The position numbers were made by a program, and so were the translations under genes. Below are positions 23,706-34,837 of a DNA stretch of 64,000 nucleotides, piece after piece; the first letter of the stretch is position 1; every line of letters begins with the position of its first letter. The notes beneath the pieces are model-generated. The model ran no database searches and was not told the origin of the DNA. It saw only the letters and a list, made by a program, of their open reading frames with translations. Location: contig MU401528.1 of NCBI GenBank assembly GCA_022579005.1, positions 62,001 to 126,000 on the forward strand. Reading direction: 5' to 3'. The DNA is from Poronia punctata. Taxonomy: Eukaryota > Ascomycota > Sordariomycetes > Xylariales > Xylariaceae.

Positions 23706-24978
23706 TCAGCTCGAGACCACTAGAGAATGAATGGGGGAGGGTAGGACGTAAGTACCCGGGATCACGTATGGGTTGCTAGAGCTAGGGGGGTTATTGTAGA
23801 TATCGATCAATAGCCCCGGATCATCCGCCTGTTCATGTCATGTCATGTCATGTCATGTCAGCTCCTTCCTTTTCTAAACAGACGAAAACCAAACCAAAGG
23901 AAACTTACACTATAGATACCCGGGATACTCGCCGTCGTAGGCGTCTTCGACCCCTTTCCGCCCGTGATATTGATCTGTGCACATTCCATCTACCGTACAA
24001 TCAATCATCAGCATAATACCTAATATTCAGTCCAGAGTTCTGGGCACTTAAGTAGGTACTTACATAGAGCTGAGCACCTCCTGCACCCCCCGCAGCGTGT
24101 AGTGCGATCATCTCCGCACGTAAGAGATATTGCCCGTCTTCGATACACTCGGGGATTTTAATCACTTGACTTCCGGCGTTGTCGATAACCGTGTCCGTGC
24201 CCCAGACGTCGTTGCCGAAACCTTCTTCTTGGATCTTGAACCTGTTATGATACAGTCAGAAAGAATTACCTAGCCGGGGTGGTTCGAACAGTCAAATGGG
24301 CAAGAGGAAGGATATGGTTTTACCATCCATCGCCGACGCCGTCGTCCGAGGTGGCGTCGGATACTTTTTTCAGATAGGCCATGGCAGGTCCCTGGTTGGA
24401 TTCGTTAGTTCGAGGTTAATCTAAAGTGATAAAATGTTTGTATGTACCTTGTGCCCAGGATCCATTACGTCGTCCGGTCCGGCTGTAGTTATGTCTCTGC
24501 GTTAATAGTGACACTCAATCGAAATACTTGGAGCAAGTAGGCAGGAAGTCACTTACACTCGAGCGTGTGTCTCCAAATAGCGCCCACAGTGCTGCCTGCC
24601 TTGACCTCGATGATATCACTCGAAGGAGTTGTTGGGTTTGGCGGTCCATTGCAAGCCAGATTATCAGATGTCACGTCTTGTTGAGGCTGCAAGAATAGGT
24701 AGGTACCTAGTTAGTCTCATACATACATATTCTGTTAATTCGTTCTTATTAAAGACTTACTCCGTCGTAACTTGGTGTACGGATAGCATAGGAGACATCT
24801 AGTTTATCATAAGTCAAACTTTTAATGCTCCTTTTAAACTTTCGGTTAGGTTGGTAGGTAGGTGTAAGTAGGTCTTACCATATGTCTTATCGTCAGTTTC
24901 GAGTTGACAGAAAATAGTATGCGCCGAAGTCGTGGCTGCTGTAGCCAGAACGGCGGGGATGACCATTGAGTAACGCAT
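23706..24978 (-). CDS. AA9 lytic polysaccharide monooxygenase (secreted, copper-dependent)
   Basis: Oxidatively cleaves cellulose or related glucans outside the cell. Eight exons fit in phase: 24978-24879, 24798-24761, 24686-24557, 24494-24448, 24391-24324, 24241-24064, 23989-23909 and 23828-23706, about 254 residues. A signal peptide ([19 protein letters not shown]) is followed directly by His, which becomes the mature N-terminal copper ligand ([10 protein letters not shown]). The second ligand is in [14 protein letters not shown], and the axial Tyr region reads [30 protein letters not shown] is also diagnostic. Short introns hide the gene from open-frame searches. Intron 7 carries a tandem CATGT-type repeat (about 23835-23860). 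The C-terminus reads VIPGT and continues to a TGA without the usual terminal Cys, so the last exon may contain another splice. No cellulose-binding module is seen. Confidence 0.88.
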
Positions 24979-26067
24979 ATTGGGGACTGATTTCCTGATA
25001 TGTTCGAAGCTTCTTACTTTTTGTTTCCTTTTTTTTTTTTAAGAGGTAGGAGAATTAGACCTCTTTTCAATTGCCTCTCAATCATCAATAAAGAGAGACT
25101 GACCGGCGTAATTTTTGATTGGAGAGCCCGTTAGGCCGTGCCAAGGCGGGACGGAAGCCGCCGTGATTTACACAGGTACGCCGGGATCCATCCCACGACT
25201 ATCATTGCCGTATGTCCGGATAAAAACCGACGGACGAACCTACTCGTAATCCACGTTTCGCGATTTTTTTTTTTTTAGCTTGTTTCACTTTTCACTTGTA
25301 CTTCTATAGTCTTATCGTGACCGCAGACCCGGCGGCCGCTGGAATGCTATCATACGGAATTTCGAGTACACTTATGATATCTGCGCTCGCGGTTCCTTTA
25401 CTTCGTCACTATCTGATAAACCCGGATTTATTTTAATATTCGCCCATTCTTCCGCCGTACTTATTCGTACGGTTGGTGCCTCATGATGTGTTCGTCAGTA
25501 ATGGATTTCGTGAGTGAAGCGACCGGATATGCCCAGTCGCAAGAAAAGAACATTGAATATCGCGCTCGCATTTATGTCGACCTCGAATACGGCTTTGGTG
25601 CGCTTGAAGCCACGAATCTTCCATGATCTGCCATGTTTCCTAAGTGATATCTGCAATCTGGTCATTACTACAGCAGACGCAGCACAGATCCTGCAGCAAA
25701 CCCAGCACAGCCCTAGGTACATATATATATACCGTGACTACACGTATCTCACCAACGTATATGAGTGTTTGACTTCTTTTCGTCATGGTCGCCATTCTTC
25801 TTCCTACGTACAATTTCCCCATCTTGCCCACGGAAAACGATCGAGACTGTCGCCAGCAGTTTTGGAGCTATAATACTTTGCGCACTCGTCAAAACTGGTT
25901 GTTCCTTGAGATGCAATAACTATTACCAATAACCTACAGTCGACTTGTATAGAGGGGCGGTATAGGAATTAGGTATTGATCACTTGATACCATTGTAAGC
26001 ACCCTCTAGTCAAAAAAGAAGGCAGAAACGATTCAGATTCCGCTCTCTAAACAAAAATGGAATCTCA
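24979..26067. other. Intergenic region
   Basis: Promoter side of the LPMO gene. It contains T- and A-runs (25030, 25265) and a small hairpin CCGTAC...GTACGG near 25456-25473. The 119-codon frame at 25514-25873 shows no domain. Confidence 0.5.
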
Positions 26068-26173
26068 TGACCTCGCTGGGGGTCGAACCCAGAATCTCTT
26101 GATTTCGTCAAAGAACCGATAATCCGGAATCTTTTTCTCGTAGTCAAACGCCTTGCCATTGGGCCACGAGGCC
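26068..26173 (-). tRNA. tRNA-Arg (ACG), with intron
   Basis: Minus strand. The acceptor stem GGCCTCG pairs with CGAGGTC (one G-T). The D-arm is GCC...GGC, the anticodon stem TTTGA pairs with TCAAG, the anticodon is ACG, and the T-arm is CTGGG-TTCGACC-CCCAG. An intron of roughly 30 nt interrupts the anticodon loop one base 3' of the anticodon. The first base would be edited to inosine to read CGU/CGC/CGA. The mature sequence agrees with standard fungal tRNA-Arg(ICG). Confidence 0.92.
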
Positions 26174-26972
26174 AGTGAATGTGTCATTTGATGGTTAACG
26201 TGGATCTAGAGTAGTTTAAACCCACAAGTTGAAGTTCTTGGGGGGGCTCCATGACTCGCGCTTATCTTACTGGCAACTTTTCAAGACTCGTCATTATTCT
26301 GCTATATTTTGACGTAAAAGGTAAGAGAAATAAAGGGTCTTGTTGTCTTGTAGTTTCCTTCAATGGGACGGCGACTGTTTATATCAAAAACGAGACGAGG
26401 TACTTGGGAGCAGGAGATAGGACAGGTATAGCATTTCCCTTGCTACGCCCTACAGACGAGGTTCTCTTAGTATTGGTATCATAGACATAAGAGAATATTT
26501 ATTCATTTGTGATTTCATGTGCAAGAACGTTGTTAATAGGTATGGTAGTAGTAATAGCTAAGTACTTTACCTAGTTGTTTGGGTAAGTACGTACGACCGT
26601 ATGAGCCAGTTCGAGAGTGGAATATTATCAAATGGCAAGAACGCAGACCGTTTGAGATAGGTAGTTCAATTTCTTTTCAAAAATCATCCCCCCCCCTCTT
26701 ATACCTAAACATTCCATATACACATACCCCCTTTGTTAGAATCCCTTCCTCGCATGGTTATGCTTATCATGGAAATGCCATGTCAGCGCCCGATTCCAAG
26801 AGGAGGCTCCGAGGAGTCAGGACACCTATGACAGGATAATCCTTCATTGAACTTCTTGTTGCCATCGAATATATCTAACTGGTGCATTCCATACAGTCGT
26901 GTGTCTCGCGGTACAAAAAGAAAGAAAGAAGAGTCTCGCGTACCAAATTGGTATATGTCACAAACATGCTAC
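26174..26972. other. Intergenic region, no supported gene
   Basis: Short frames only (77 and 86 codons), with no domain, splice or promoter support. It abuts the low-quality homopolymer region. Confidence 0.5.
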
Positions 26973-27096
26973 GGGGGGGGGGGGGGGGGGGGGGGGGTTT
27001 GAAACCGGTGGAACCAATAACAAACCGCAACCTGGGGGACCCGGCCCAAGGGAATTTGGGTGGAAGGCGAACAAACCCGTGGTTGTNNNNNNNNNN

Positions 27097-27155
<59 letters not shown>

Positions 27156-27173
27156 GGGGGCGGGGGGGGGGCC
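26973..27173. other. Assembly gap (10 N) flanked by G and C homopolymers
   Basis: A run of 25 G (26973-26997), about 90 bases of ordinary sequence, 10 N (27087-27096), then 56 C (27098-27153) and mixed G. The sequence after the G-run (about 26998-27086) is an error-ridden version of the sequence after the C-run (about 27174-27263), so the same locus seems to be represented twice. Any frame across this stretch is meaningless. Confidence 0.9.
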
Positions 27174-27545
27174 GGGCTTAGAAGCCGGTTGAACCAATCT
27201 CTAACCTGAAGCTTGCGGAACCGGACCTATGGAATTTTCGTGGTACTCGCACATACACGTTGTGTGTTACTGCTATACTGCGCGTTAGATCTCGCGAGCA
27301 TCTTGGGACAGAAGTATAGGAATAGACTGTACGAGGTAGGTATCACCCTAATATTCTCAAGTTGAAGAACCGAGACTAATCCAACCAAACATGCTAGGGG
27401 TCTTCATGTCAAAATGTGAAGTAAGTGCTAACATTCTTTGATATTTCACACCGATACTATTGTTACTTACTGATGGGATGAGATACACAACTACTGCAAT
27501 CGGTTCGTTCCTGTGCGTCAGGATTGCAGTATCACTCATTCCTAT

Positions 27546-27609
27546 GAATCAGACTTGCTGCGAATTAGACTCGCTGTGAATCAGACTCGCTGTGAATCAG
27601 ACTTGTTGG
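27546..27609 (+). repeat. Four tandem copies of a 16-bp unit
   Basis: Units read GAATCAGACTTGCTGC, GAATTAGACTCGCTGT, GAATCAGACTCGCTGT and GAATCAGACTTGTTGG. It lies about 215 bp upstream of a small ORF and 40 bp upstream of a TATA box, so it could be part of that promoter. Confidence 0.85.
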
Positions 27610-27651
27610 TGTCTCCATTTCGAGTAGACCAGATGGCAAGTCTTGCTTGTA

Positions 27652-27660
27652 GTATAAAAA
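27652..27660 (+). promoter_or_regulatory. TATA box upstream of the small helical protein gene
   Basis: GTATAAAAA, about 165 bp upstream of the ATG at 27824 and just downstream of the 16-bp tandem repeat. Confidence 0.45.
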
Positions 27661-27823
27661 GAGCCGGAAGCGCTCGACCTAATATTAGTCTATGATCATT
27701 TCAACCATCAAGCCCTTTACATGATCTTACAAGCACATCGAAGAAGCAAACAATCAGAATTTCCCAATTTTTCACAGTCCAAAGCCAGGAATTGTTCAAA
27801 CACAATCTTACAACTTGTCCGAA

Positions 27824-28126
27824 ATGTCTTATGACCAGAAAGAGTACGATGCTTGGTCGGACCTGGGTAACAAGGTCTTTGAATTGACAAACAACTTCCA
27901 CGAGTGGGCCAATGACGAAAGATTTACGAGGGAATCGAAAGGGCAGAAGACCGCACAGAAGTTGGAGGACAGCGCCAAAAGGCTCCAGAAAGCAGTCAAC
28001 AGGGCCCTTCAGCAGCTCCTCCAGGGCAAAAGTACTTCGGAGATAGCCACTATCGAGGGTGCGACCCAGAGGTATCGCGATTTGGACCAGAAGAAACTTC
28101 ACTTTATGTGCCTCAATGGGTTTTAA
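27824..28126 (+). CDS. Small hypothetical helical protein, 100 aa
   Basis: Starts at MSYDQKEYDAWSDLG and ends CLNGF. It has no signal peptide or membrane segment. It is rich in charged residues, with an extended helical, possibly coiled-coil middle (GQKTAQKLEDSAKRLQKAVN). I do not recognise a family. Support comes from good codon composition, a consensus-like GAAATGTC start context and an upstream TATA box. It could be a lineage-specific gene or a terminal exon. Confidence 0.5.
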   Translation: MSYDQKEYDAWSDLGNKVFELTNNFHEWANDERFTRESKGQKTAQKLEDSAKRLQKAVNRALQQLLQGKSTSEIATIEGATQRYRDLDQKKLHFMCLNGF

Positions 28127-28627
28127 ATACTCCAAGAGTGCATATAGGTTTGGACCCCCTAGAGGGTCAAGTACCTAGTGAGGGCTGTCTAAGGGATCCA
28201 AGACGAAGTCTATCGGGAGGAGGAGAAGGAACTGCAATGATGGAGGCTAGTTAAGACGGATCTCTAACGGCGTGGCTACGATCTGGGATCATCTGACAGC
28301 TATTCTTTTTTGATTTTTGATTCACTGAATAAAAATAACATTTTGGAATAAGAGAGTTCCTGCGGCTAAGTACTGCTTTATGTGACAGGATAAGCATGAT
28401 CGACTTACCCCTAATCTTTACCACTCTGCCATACACGTACGTAAACTTATATTAGCTATATAGGTGTATATAGAACTGATAAAAAAGCGTATTATAGTAG
28501 CCATACATCCACCCGTCCTAGGTTACTCTCATCTAGTCTTTCCCTAAAACCTTTTACAAAAACTTCAACTTTGATCCTCTACCCTTCGATCTATCCAAGA
28601 AACATACAAATCGCTTAAAGATCCCTT

Positions 28628-28669
<42 letters not shown>

Positions 28670-28676
28670 CACACGT
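28127..28676. other. Intergenic region with (CA)n microsatellite
   Basis: Holds only short frames. A (CA)n repeat with one G interruption occupies 28630-28673 and ends 4 bp from the stop codon of the thioesterase, so it lies in that gene's 3' UTR. Confidence 0.7.
28630..28673 (+). repeat. (CA)n microsatellite
   Basis: About 22 dinucleotide units with a single CG interruption near the end. Confidence 0.95.
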
Positions 28677-29309
28677 TTATAAATTGGCTTTCCTCAAAGA
28701 GATCCACATACCCTCACCTATGGCAAACTCCTTTCCCTCCCCATTCCTAACATCATATCCCAAGAAAAACTTCCTCCCCTCGATTTTATTCAGCGTCGCA
28801 GTCGCCATGACGACCTGTGGCGTCTTTATCGGTCTCATGAACTTGATATTCATATTCGCCGTCATGATCTGCGTCTCGGATAAATCCACAACCGTCCCCG
28901 GCACCTCCATGCCCCTCCTCCGCATATCTTCTTGCACCCTACTATTCATGAAGAGCAACGAGCCCATCGCCTCGTCCATCAAAGCGGCTATTAGTCCGCC
29001 GTGTGTCGTCCCGTTGAACCCGTTGAGTCCTGGTTGGAGATTGAAGAGGAGATGGACGGTGTCGATGAGAAATGACCCGGATGACGGTAAAAGAGTTGTA
29101 GTAGTCCCCGAAGAAAAAGGTGATTGGTATAGACCAATGTATCCCGGTACCGTTGTTTCTGTATTGAGCGAAGTTCTGAATAGTTGGTCTCCTGATATGT
29201 AATTTCCGTCTGTGTCGGGACCCATGCGGGAATGGGGTGTGAATGTCACGATGCCGGGTTTTTGGAGAAGGGCTGCACACCAGGGTATTGACTCGATTGA
29301 AGAAGACAT
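28677..29309 (-). CDS. 4HBT/PaaI-like thioesterase superfamily protein
   Basis: Single-exon 210-residue protein. The hotdog-fold signature is GFNGTTHGGLIAALMDEAMGSLLF, in which the conserved HGG and the acidic Asp/Glu of the helix correspond to acyl-CoA thioesterase active-site elements. IMTANMNIKFMRPI and VVMATATL match the following strands. Such fungal proteins hydrolyse acyl-CoA or related thioesters; the substrate cannot be read from sequence. There is no clear targeting signal. The stop codon sits beside a (CA)n repeat, and an AT dinucleotide repeat lies just upstream of the start (29333-29357). Confidence 0.85.
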   Translation of the reverse strand: MSSSIESIPWCAALLQKPGIVTFTPHSRMGPDTDGNYISGDQLFRTSLNTETTVPGYIGLYQSPFSSGTTTTLLPSSGSFLIDTVHLLFNLQPGLNGFNGTTHGGLIAALMDEAMGSLLFMNSRVQEDMRRRGMEVPGTVVDLSETQIMTANMNIKFMRPIKTPQVVMATATLNKIEGRKFFLGYDVRNGEGKEFAIGEGMWISLRKANL

Positions 29310-30058
29310 TGTGTGTATTTGTTATAGGTATATGTATATATATATATATTTATATATGAGTCCCGTGATATCCTTTTACGAAAAACGCGGTTACACTGGT
29401 GGCGCAATCTTTATACACTTTTCAAGGGGTAGGTAACGCGGGCGGGTTGAACTTGACGGTCGATGCGAACCTCGGCATAGAGGTATCCACTTGTGCATAA
29501 GATTGCATGCTAGACGGATTTGTAAATCCGACCCTTGTAGGGCTGAGGTAAGCACTTGCCTAACCTTACTTGTACTGGGGTAGGAGGCTTATTACCTACT
29601 CCGCTGCATTGTTGGCATCTTCACAAGACAATGTGAGGATTTAACTTGTAACTTGACGGTAATATGGATATGAAACCCCAGATTTTAATCACTGTACTTG
29701 TAGACTAAAAATATGCTTCTACTCGTAAACAACCCTTTTATCGAGACCGGTTTTCGAGATCCTTGAACTTTGAAGTGATCGGGATTACCGACCAACCAGA
29801 CGCGTCAGATCAGCTATACACATACCTTGATTAGGAAGGCCAATTCCAAGCCTGACTGAACCCCCCTGATTTGAGAAGGTAGGTAGATTAAAAGGTAAAG
29901 GTGACGTTGACCACGCGGTGCAAGCAAAAAAATGATTTTCTCGAGTCATGGTATTTTCTATCTACCTCCTTCTCAGAGCCTCTTTCCACCACCGCCGCGG
30001 CTTGAGAAGAAAATAATAAAACCTTGACATCATTTCCGTTTTGTTACGAGTTACGAAG
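29310..30058. other. Intergenic region between divergent genes
   Basis: Shared promoter region of the thioesterase and the feruloyl-esterase-like gene. It contains an (AT)n tract near 29335-29357 and a TACTCGTA motif near 29713. Confidence 0.6.
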
Positions 30059-31257
30059 ATGCATACATCCAATCTCATCACCTCCGCCGTCGCCGTAGTC
30101 GGGCTAGTAGCGCCGCCCGTCTTGGCAGCACCCACCACGGCCGGTACACGGGCAACTACAGCGGCGGGCTGTGGCAAGGAGAGGATCCTCAAAGGCATAA
30201 CCACATACCACGACCTCACGAGCAGCGGACGCGAAAGGAATTACTCGGTCCATATACCGGGCGATTATGACGAGACGAAAGCGTATCCCGTGGTTCTGGG
30301 ATTTCACGGCTCCGATAGTATCGGGTTCTTCTTCGAGGCTGATACTAAGTTGAGTGAGAGTCGGTTTAGCGCGAACAAAATTATGGTTTATCCTGATGGC
30401 GTAGGGGTATGTTTGATTATTTTAACTTTATTCCTAACCCCGGAAAAGAAGAAGAGGAAGGAAAAAAACTGACATATTCTGGGGATTTAGGGTGCTTGGG
30501 CTGGCGCTAGTTATTCCGAGGTCTCGGTTGATGAGGACCTCCAGTTCGTCACCGATCTTTTGGCTGAGTTGAGGGATGAGTACTGTGTAGATGATGCCCG
30601 CATTTATGCGACTGGGTAAGGGTTTTTCTTTTCTTTTCTTTTCTTACCTCCCACTAAATATCTTTGTCACTGGCTGCTAATGAATGATAACCCGCAGCAT
30701 GTCCATCGGTGGCGGCTTCGTCAATACCATAGCCTGTAGCGAGGTTGGTGACGAATTCGCCGCCTTCGCACCCTCTTCCGGATCCTTCTATACAGACAAC
30801 GACGGCGTGGACGGAGGTTGCAGCCCGGCCCGGAGTCCTCTTCCTTTGTTGGAGGTCCATGGTGGAAATGATGGTAGTGTGCATTACGACGGTGGCGAGG
30901 GTGAAGGTGGTGTGGAACCTGCCATCTCCGACTGGCTGGGGTGGTGGGCGGAAAGGAACGGGTGCACGTCGTCAAAGGTCGAGGATAGTTTCGATGGGGA
31001 TGTGCATCATACTATTTGGACTTGTGCTGATGATGTCGAGGGTGTGTTGCAGCATTGGAAGGTGGATGATATGGGTTGGTCATTCCTCAATACTTGCGAA
31101 CAAAGCGGCGAAAAACTAACATGTGTTTGTGTTTCAAGGTCATTGTTGGGCCGACACCGAAGTCAACTTTTCTCAACTATCGGTTCCGGAACTGCCGACT
31201 CATATTCAAGCTTCGCAGATTATCATCGACTTTTTTGATCAGTTTTCCAAGCCTTGA
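30059..31257 (+). CDS. Secreted CE1 esterase, feruloyl-esterase-like
   Basis: Four exons, 30059-30406, 30491-30615, 30698-31074 and 31139-31257, phases consistent, 322 residues. A signal peptide (MHTSNLITSAVAVVGLVAPPVLA) precedes GCGK, typical of secreted fungal CE1 enzymes that release ferulate from plant cell wall xylan. The alpha/beta-hydrolase triad is visible: Ser in ATGMSIGGGF (created across intron 2), an Asp candidate in HGGNDGSVHYDGG, and His in MGHCWAD, directly after intron 3. PVVLGFHGSDS is the oxyanion region. Intron 3 has a perfect ACTAAC branch site but a weak GTTGGT donor. Polyhydroxybutyrate-depolymerase-like members share this fold, so the substrate is inferred. Confidence 0.85.
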
Positions 31258-31497
31258 TGCTTTTAAGGTCAGTGGCGGATGAGAGTGTCGGTGTTACAAG
31301 TGTGTGTCACCTTTTGTTTAATACAAGTTCAAGAAATATTTCATGTATATAAAGTTTGTAAATACAAAGATCTAAGTGGTATAGTGAAGACAGAGAGTAT
31401 ATGCACTACACTTGTCTATAACAATAACAGTAAAGAAATAACTAACTAACGGTGCCGGTTTTACAACACGATAGGCTCGAGCAATCCAGCCCCCTAC

Positions 31498-32788
31498 CTA
31501 GCCCTCAACGACGACAGAAAAGGTACCAGCGAGTCCGCCACTGTTGGCATCAGTGTACGGTGTGCAAACTTCTCCTTCGATATCTTGTCCGTTGCAAGTC
31601 CCCGAGCCTGTGAATGAAGCGTTAACAATATGGACAGAGGATGATGTGGGCAGGGGTATGACCGGTCAACTTACCAGTGGAACACCGTAAGAACGAGGTC
31701 CAAGCCACGTAACCTCTCTGGCCCTTGGGGATATCATAAGCAGCGGCCTCGCTATTCGTGATACTCTCACTGAAACTTTCAGAGAAGCTGACGCCCAATG
31801 AGAAGATATCCTCGAAATTGAATCCCGCCGACGTCTCGATAGTAGTAGTCCACGACTGACTCCGCGCCTCCTCAATCGTCACGGTGACATGACCAGTCCG
31901 CACCGCCGAAACAATCTGGAGACCATCCGCGGGGCGGGTATAATCCTCCAACCCTTCCTGAGGAGTCCAATTACCCTCACAGAGATCACGCGCCATGAGT
32001 TTCGGCGCCGTCTCATTGGGAGATACTTGAGGGGGTCCGACGGCAATGGGCTCAATAACGGTTCCGTTGACGGAAATGCGCATGCTGCGGGGTCCATTGC
32101 CGCTGCTGGCGGCGGAGAAGAAGTCCATGTCTACTGACTTGTCGTCGCCGCGGCGGCCGAATTTCGCAGAGTTGGGCATGGTCATGCGTCCGCGGGTCTT
32201 GAGTTCGGGGAGGTTGGGAACTCCTGCTGCGCTGCAGTCTCCGCGGCCGCAGCAGAATTGGATCATGAATGTATCTTCCAGACCTACGCTGCCGCATGTG
32301 GCGTCGTGGAAATATTGTTGGAGTAGACCGCTGTGCGCACCACCCACCATTATCAGAACGAATTTCGTTGAGTAAAGTAGGTAACAGAGAAAGGTAGGTA
32401 GGTAGGTAGGTAGGTACTCACCAACCGGGCTGTTGCAGATGTGCTGGAGACTTGACGAGAAGGTAACAAGGCTCCTCGTCATTTTGCTGGGGAACGTCGA
32501 GGTAGGCAGTCACCACGCTAGAAAAGTAATCCGCAGTAAGTACTTTATTTTGTATCGCTGTTTTAAGTTTTTGGGCTGTTAGGTAAGTACTCACTTATCC
32601 TTGGTGTCGAAGCCCTGGTTTCCAAAGACATCGTTCACGCTATAGATGGCGCAGTCCGGATATCCGGTGCCCTCGCTGGTCACGTCCACGGGGCAGTTAT
32701 CGCATTTATCCTCGTTGCAAAATGAGAAGGCCTGCACACGCAAGGCGGCGAGGAGGATCGCTAGGGTCGAAGGGAGACGAAGAGACAT
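31498..32788 (-). CDS. Secreted protein of unknown function, 351 aa
   Basis: Four exons, 32788-32595, 32517-32422, 32330-31675 and 31607-31498, all GT-AG and in phase. A signal peptide (MSLRLPSTLAILLAALRVQA) precedes a Cys-rich N-terminal part (FSFCNEDKCDNCPVD), then a segment with FCCGRGDC. The C-terminal third alternates Ser/Thr with hydrophobic residues (SWTTTIETSAGFNFEDIF, SLGVSFSESFSESITNSEA) before DIPKGQRGYVAWTSFLRC. That pattern is what amphipathic beta-hairpins look like and is reminiscent of beta-sheet secreted proteins, possibly pore-formers, but I cannot assign a family and do not claim toxicity. Intron 2 contains a TAGG tandem repeat. A TATA-like element lies about 140 bp upstream. 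Confidence 0.8.
32395..32416 (+). repeat. (TAGG)n tetranucleotide repeat
   Basis: About five TAGG units. It lies inside intron 2 of the overlapping minus-strand gene. Confidence 0.85.
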
Positions 32789-32926
32789 ATTTTTGATAGG
32801 AAGGACTTGAATCTGATGCGTAGGTATTGTTTTAATTCTGAGGGTATGTATGTGTATAGGATGAGATGACGATGTGGGATGTGAAGCGATTCGGAAATAT
32901 GTCAATGTCGATGGGCAATCTTCTCC

Positions 32927-32935
32927 TTATATACA
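32927..32935 (-). promoter_or_regulatory. TATA-like element for the unknown secreted protein gene
   Basis: Minus-strand TGTATATAA, about 140 bp upstream of the ATG at 32788. Confidence 0.4.
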
Positions 32936-34837
32936 AAAAATGGGGCATCCATCCCATCGCCACGGTCAACTATATCTTGTCCAAGTCTCATCCAAGACGA
33001 TCAAAAGTGCCATATTCCATGTACTCGTAAAGATGTTGTCCAACAGGATTGGTAACTAGCATCTCCCAGGGAGACTGGAAAGTTTGACTCGGTATTTTTT
33101 CTCAAAGTACGGCACAGCAGCGTCGATACATACCGTCTTCAGAAGAATAATGAAATGACATGTTCAGGGTCCAATATTGATTCGCCTCGATGTATGGTTG
33201 AAAAGCGAGATGATGGGGCTCAAAGGTTATTCAGGGCTCACCTCTGCCGCATACAGCGGGCCACATGGAAGCTTTTTCACCTACTACACATGGATGATGG
33301 GACGGTCGGTCTAAAGATGGCAGACGTTATTCTCAAGGCTGGTCTGATCTGCGAATATCAGCTAACTGATCGGCAAATCCTGAAGAGGCTTACTCTATCT
33401 TTGTTATTGGCGTGCTGTTTTCAGGCTGTCACCCTGTATGTACGTGTAAACGTATACTCGTACCTGTGCCTGCATTCCAGGACTAAGGAGAGACGAAGTC
33501 ATGATGTTATTGATTAGGAGTCTGACCCGGAAAGCCTACTGCAGATCGCAGGATTAATTTTAGGTTAACCCAGGGCCAGGCCCCCAGGGTCCCAGACATC
33601 TGTCCAGCCCATCCTCTCAAAATATGTCTGTCTATTGGCTTCTTGTTGCTAACAATTGCCACTGGCGTATCACATCCTATTTTGCATCACCTATCGTGAA
33701 TGTGATACGATATGCCAGCAAGTCCGGTTAACGCCGAATCCTTCAGTGGGATAATTAACCCTGATTTGCATTCTGCAACGGTTCCATCCACAATGGCGGA
33801 AATAGAAAACTGATCAAACCAACAGATATTATATATTCTTGGCACGCTATGGAGGATTAGGTAATGAACTGCGGGCCCGTGTCCGGCACTTTTGCAAGGT
33901 TCTCCACATTTGATCCCCAGGAGCCGGACCCACACTCCGGGGGCGTTAAACGCTTGCTCCACCCGCCGGCGTAATAGTGGGATGCGATGCCCTTGTCGAC
34001 TATTCAACGTGAGGATACATATCGCATATGCTGGTTTGGTGCGGCTGCGCTGTGCATTTGAGACCAACACCTTGGCCATTCCGAATATGAATTTGACGTC
34101 TGGACTAAAGGAGGGTTTAACCCACCAATGGATGTACTACAATCCCCCTTGTCTTCTGGATCAAGTCTTATAGATTATGTTTATGCCAGTTCCGAGTCGT
34201 ACGATGATAATACTATCACGGTTACATGACAGTACGCAGTTAATTCACATAAGTTCAAGCCAATAATCTTATTCGAGTCCTTAAAAGTACACAGTTATGC
34301 CACCCGACATTACATGTAAGTGGACAAAGGGGCAACAGAAAGGTCCATTTCCTGTTTTATTTTTCCTACGTCATATGGATTAGGAAAAAGATAGTCCACT
34401 ACTCGTATGTTCTAGGATCATATAATCCTGTGCCTTTCTTGTCATGGGTAGTTGCCATATTTGTACCCCTTCCACCTGAACTTGACAAGGCTAACCTAGA
34501 CATTTTCTCGAATGAGGATATGCCTTATTTACGCCGCCTGTGCCACGTACCTGTAACCGAAAATGTCAGCCGGTAACCAAGGCACGCAACCCAAAGAAGA
34601 GTGCTGCGCCGCTATCATAACTGACGATGGACATATCTGTCGTCATATGTAGTTAGAGAGATTGCCACCGAAGAGGACCCCTTTTCCCTACTCGTATTTT
34701 CTAAAACCAACAGCGAAATCCTTCCACGATGATTCCGCTGACGACGTATTTCGTCCTCTTAGATTAGATGTTTACCTATGATCGTCATCTAGTCTGTCTC
34801 TTAACAGATGGTGACAGATTATGCCGTCCAGGCATAG
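32936..34837. other. Intergenic region flanking the retrotransposon
   Basis: Normal base composition. Frames of 120 and 130 codons (33155-33517 plus, 33687-34079 minus) show no domain or splice context. CTAACCTAG at 34491 shares 16 bp with the copy at 23523. TACTCGTA occurs near 33023, 33454, 34399 and 34689. Confidence 0.5.

Noticed and set aside
26882..27197. Pro- or Gly-rich frames across the N gap
   Set aside because: Produced by homopolymer runs and Ns in a faulty assembly patch.
33155..33517. 120-codon frame near the retrotransposon
   Set aside because: No family resemblance; expected by chance in 2 kb of intergenic DNA.
33687..34079. 130-codon minus-strand frame
   Set aside because: ATG start but no domain or neighbouring exon; kept out for lack of support.
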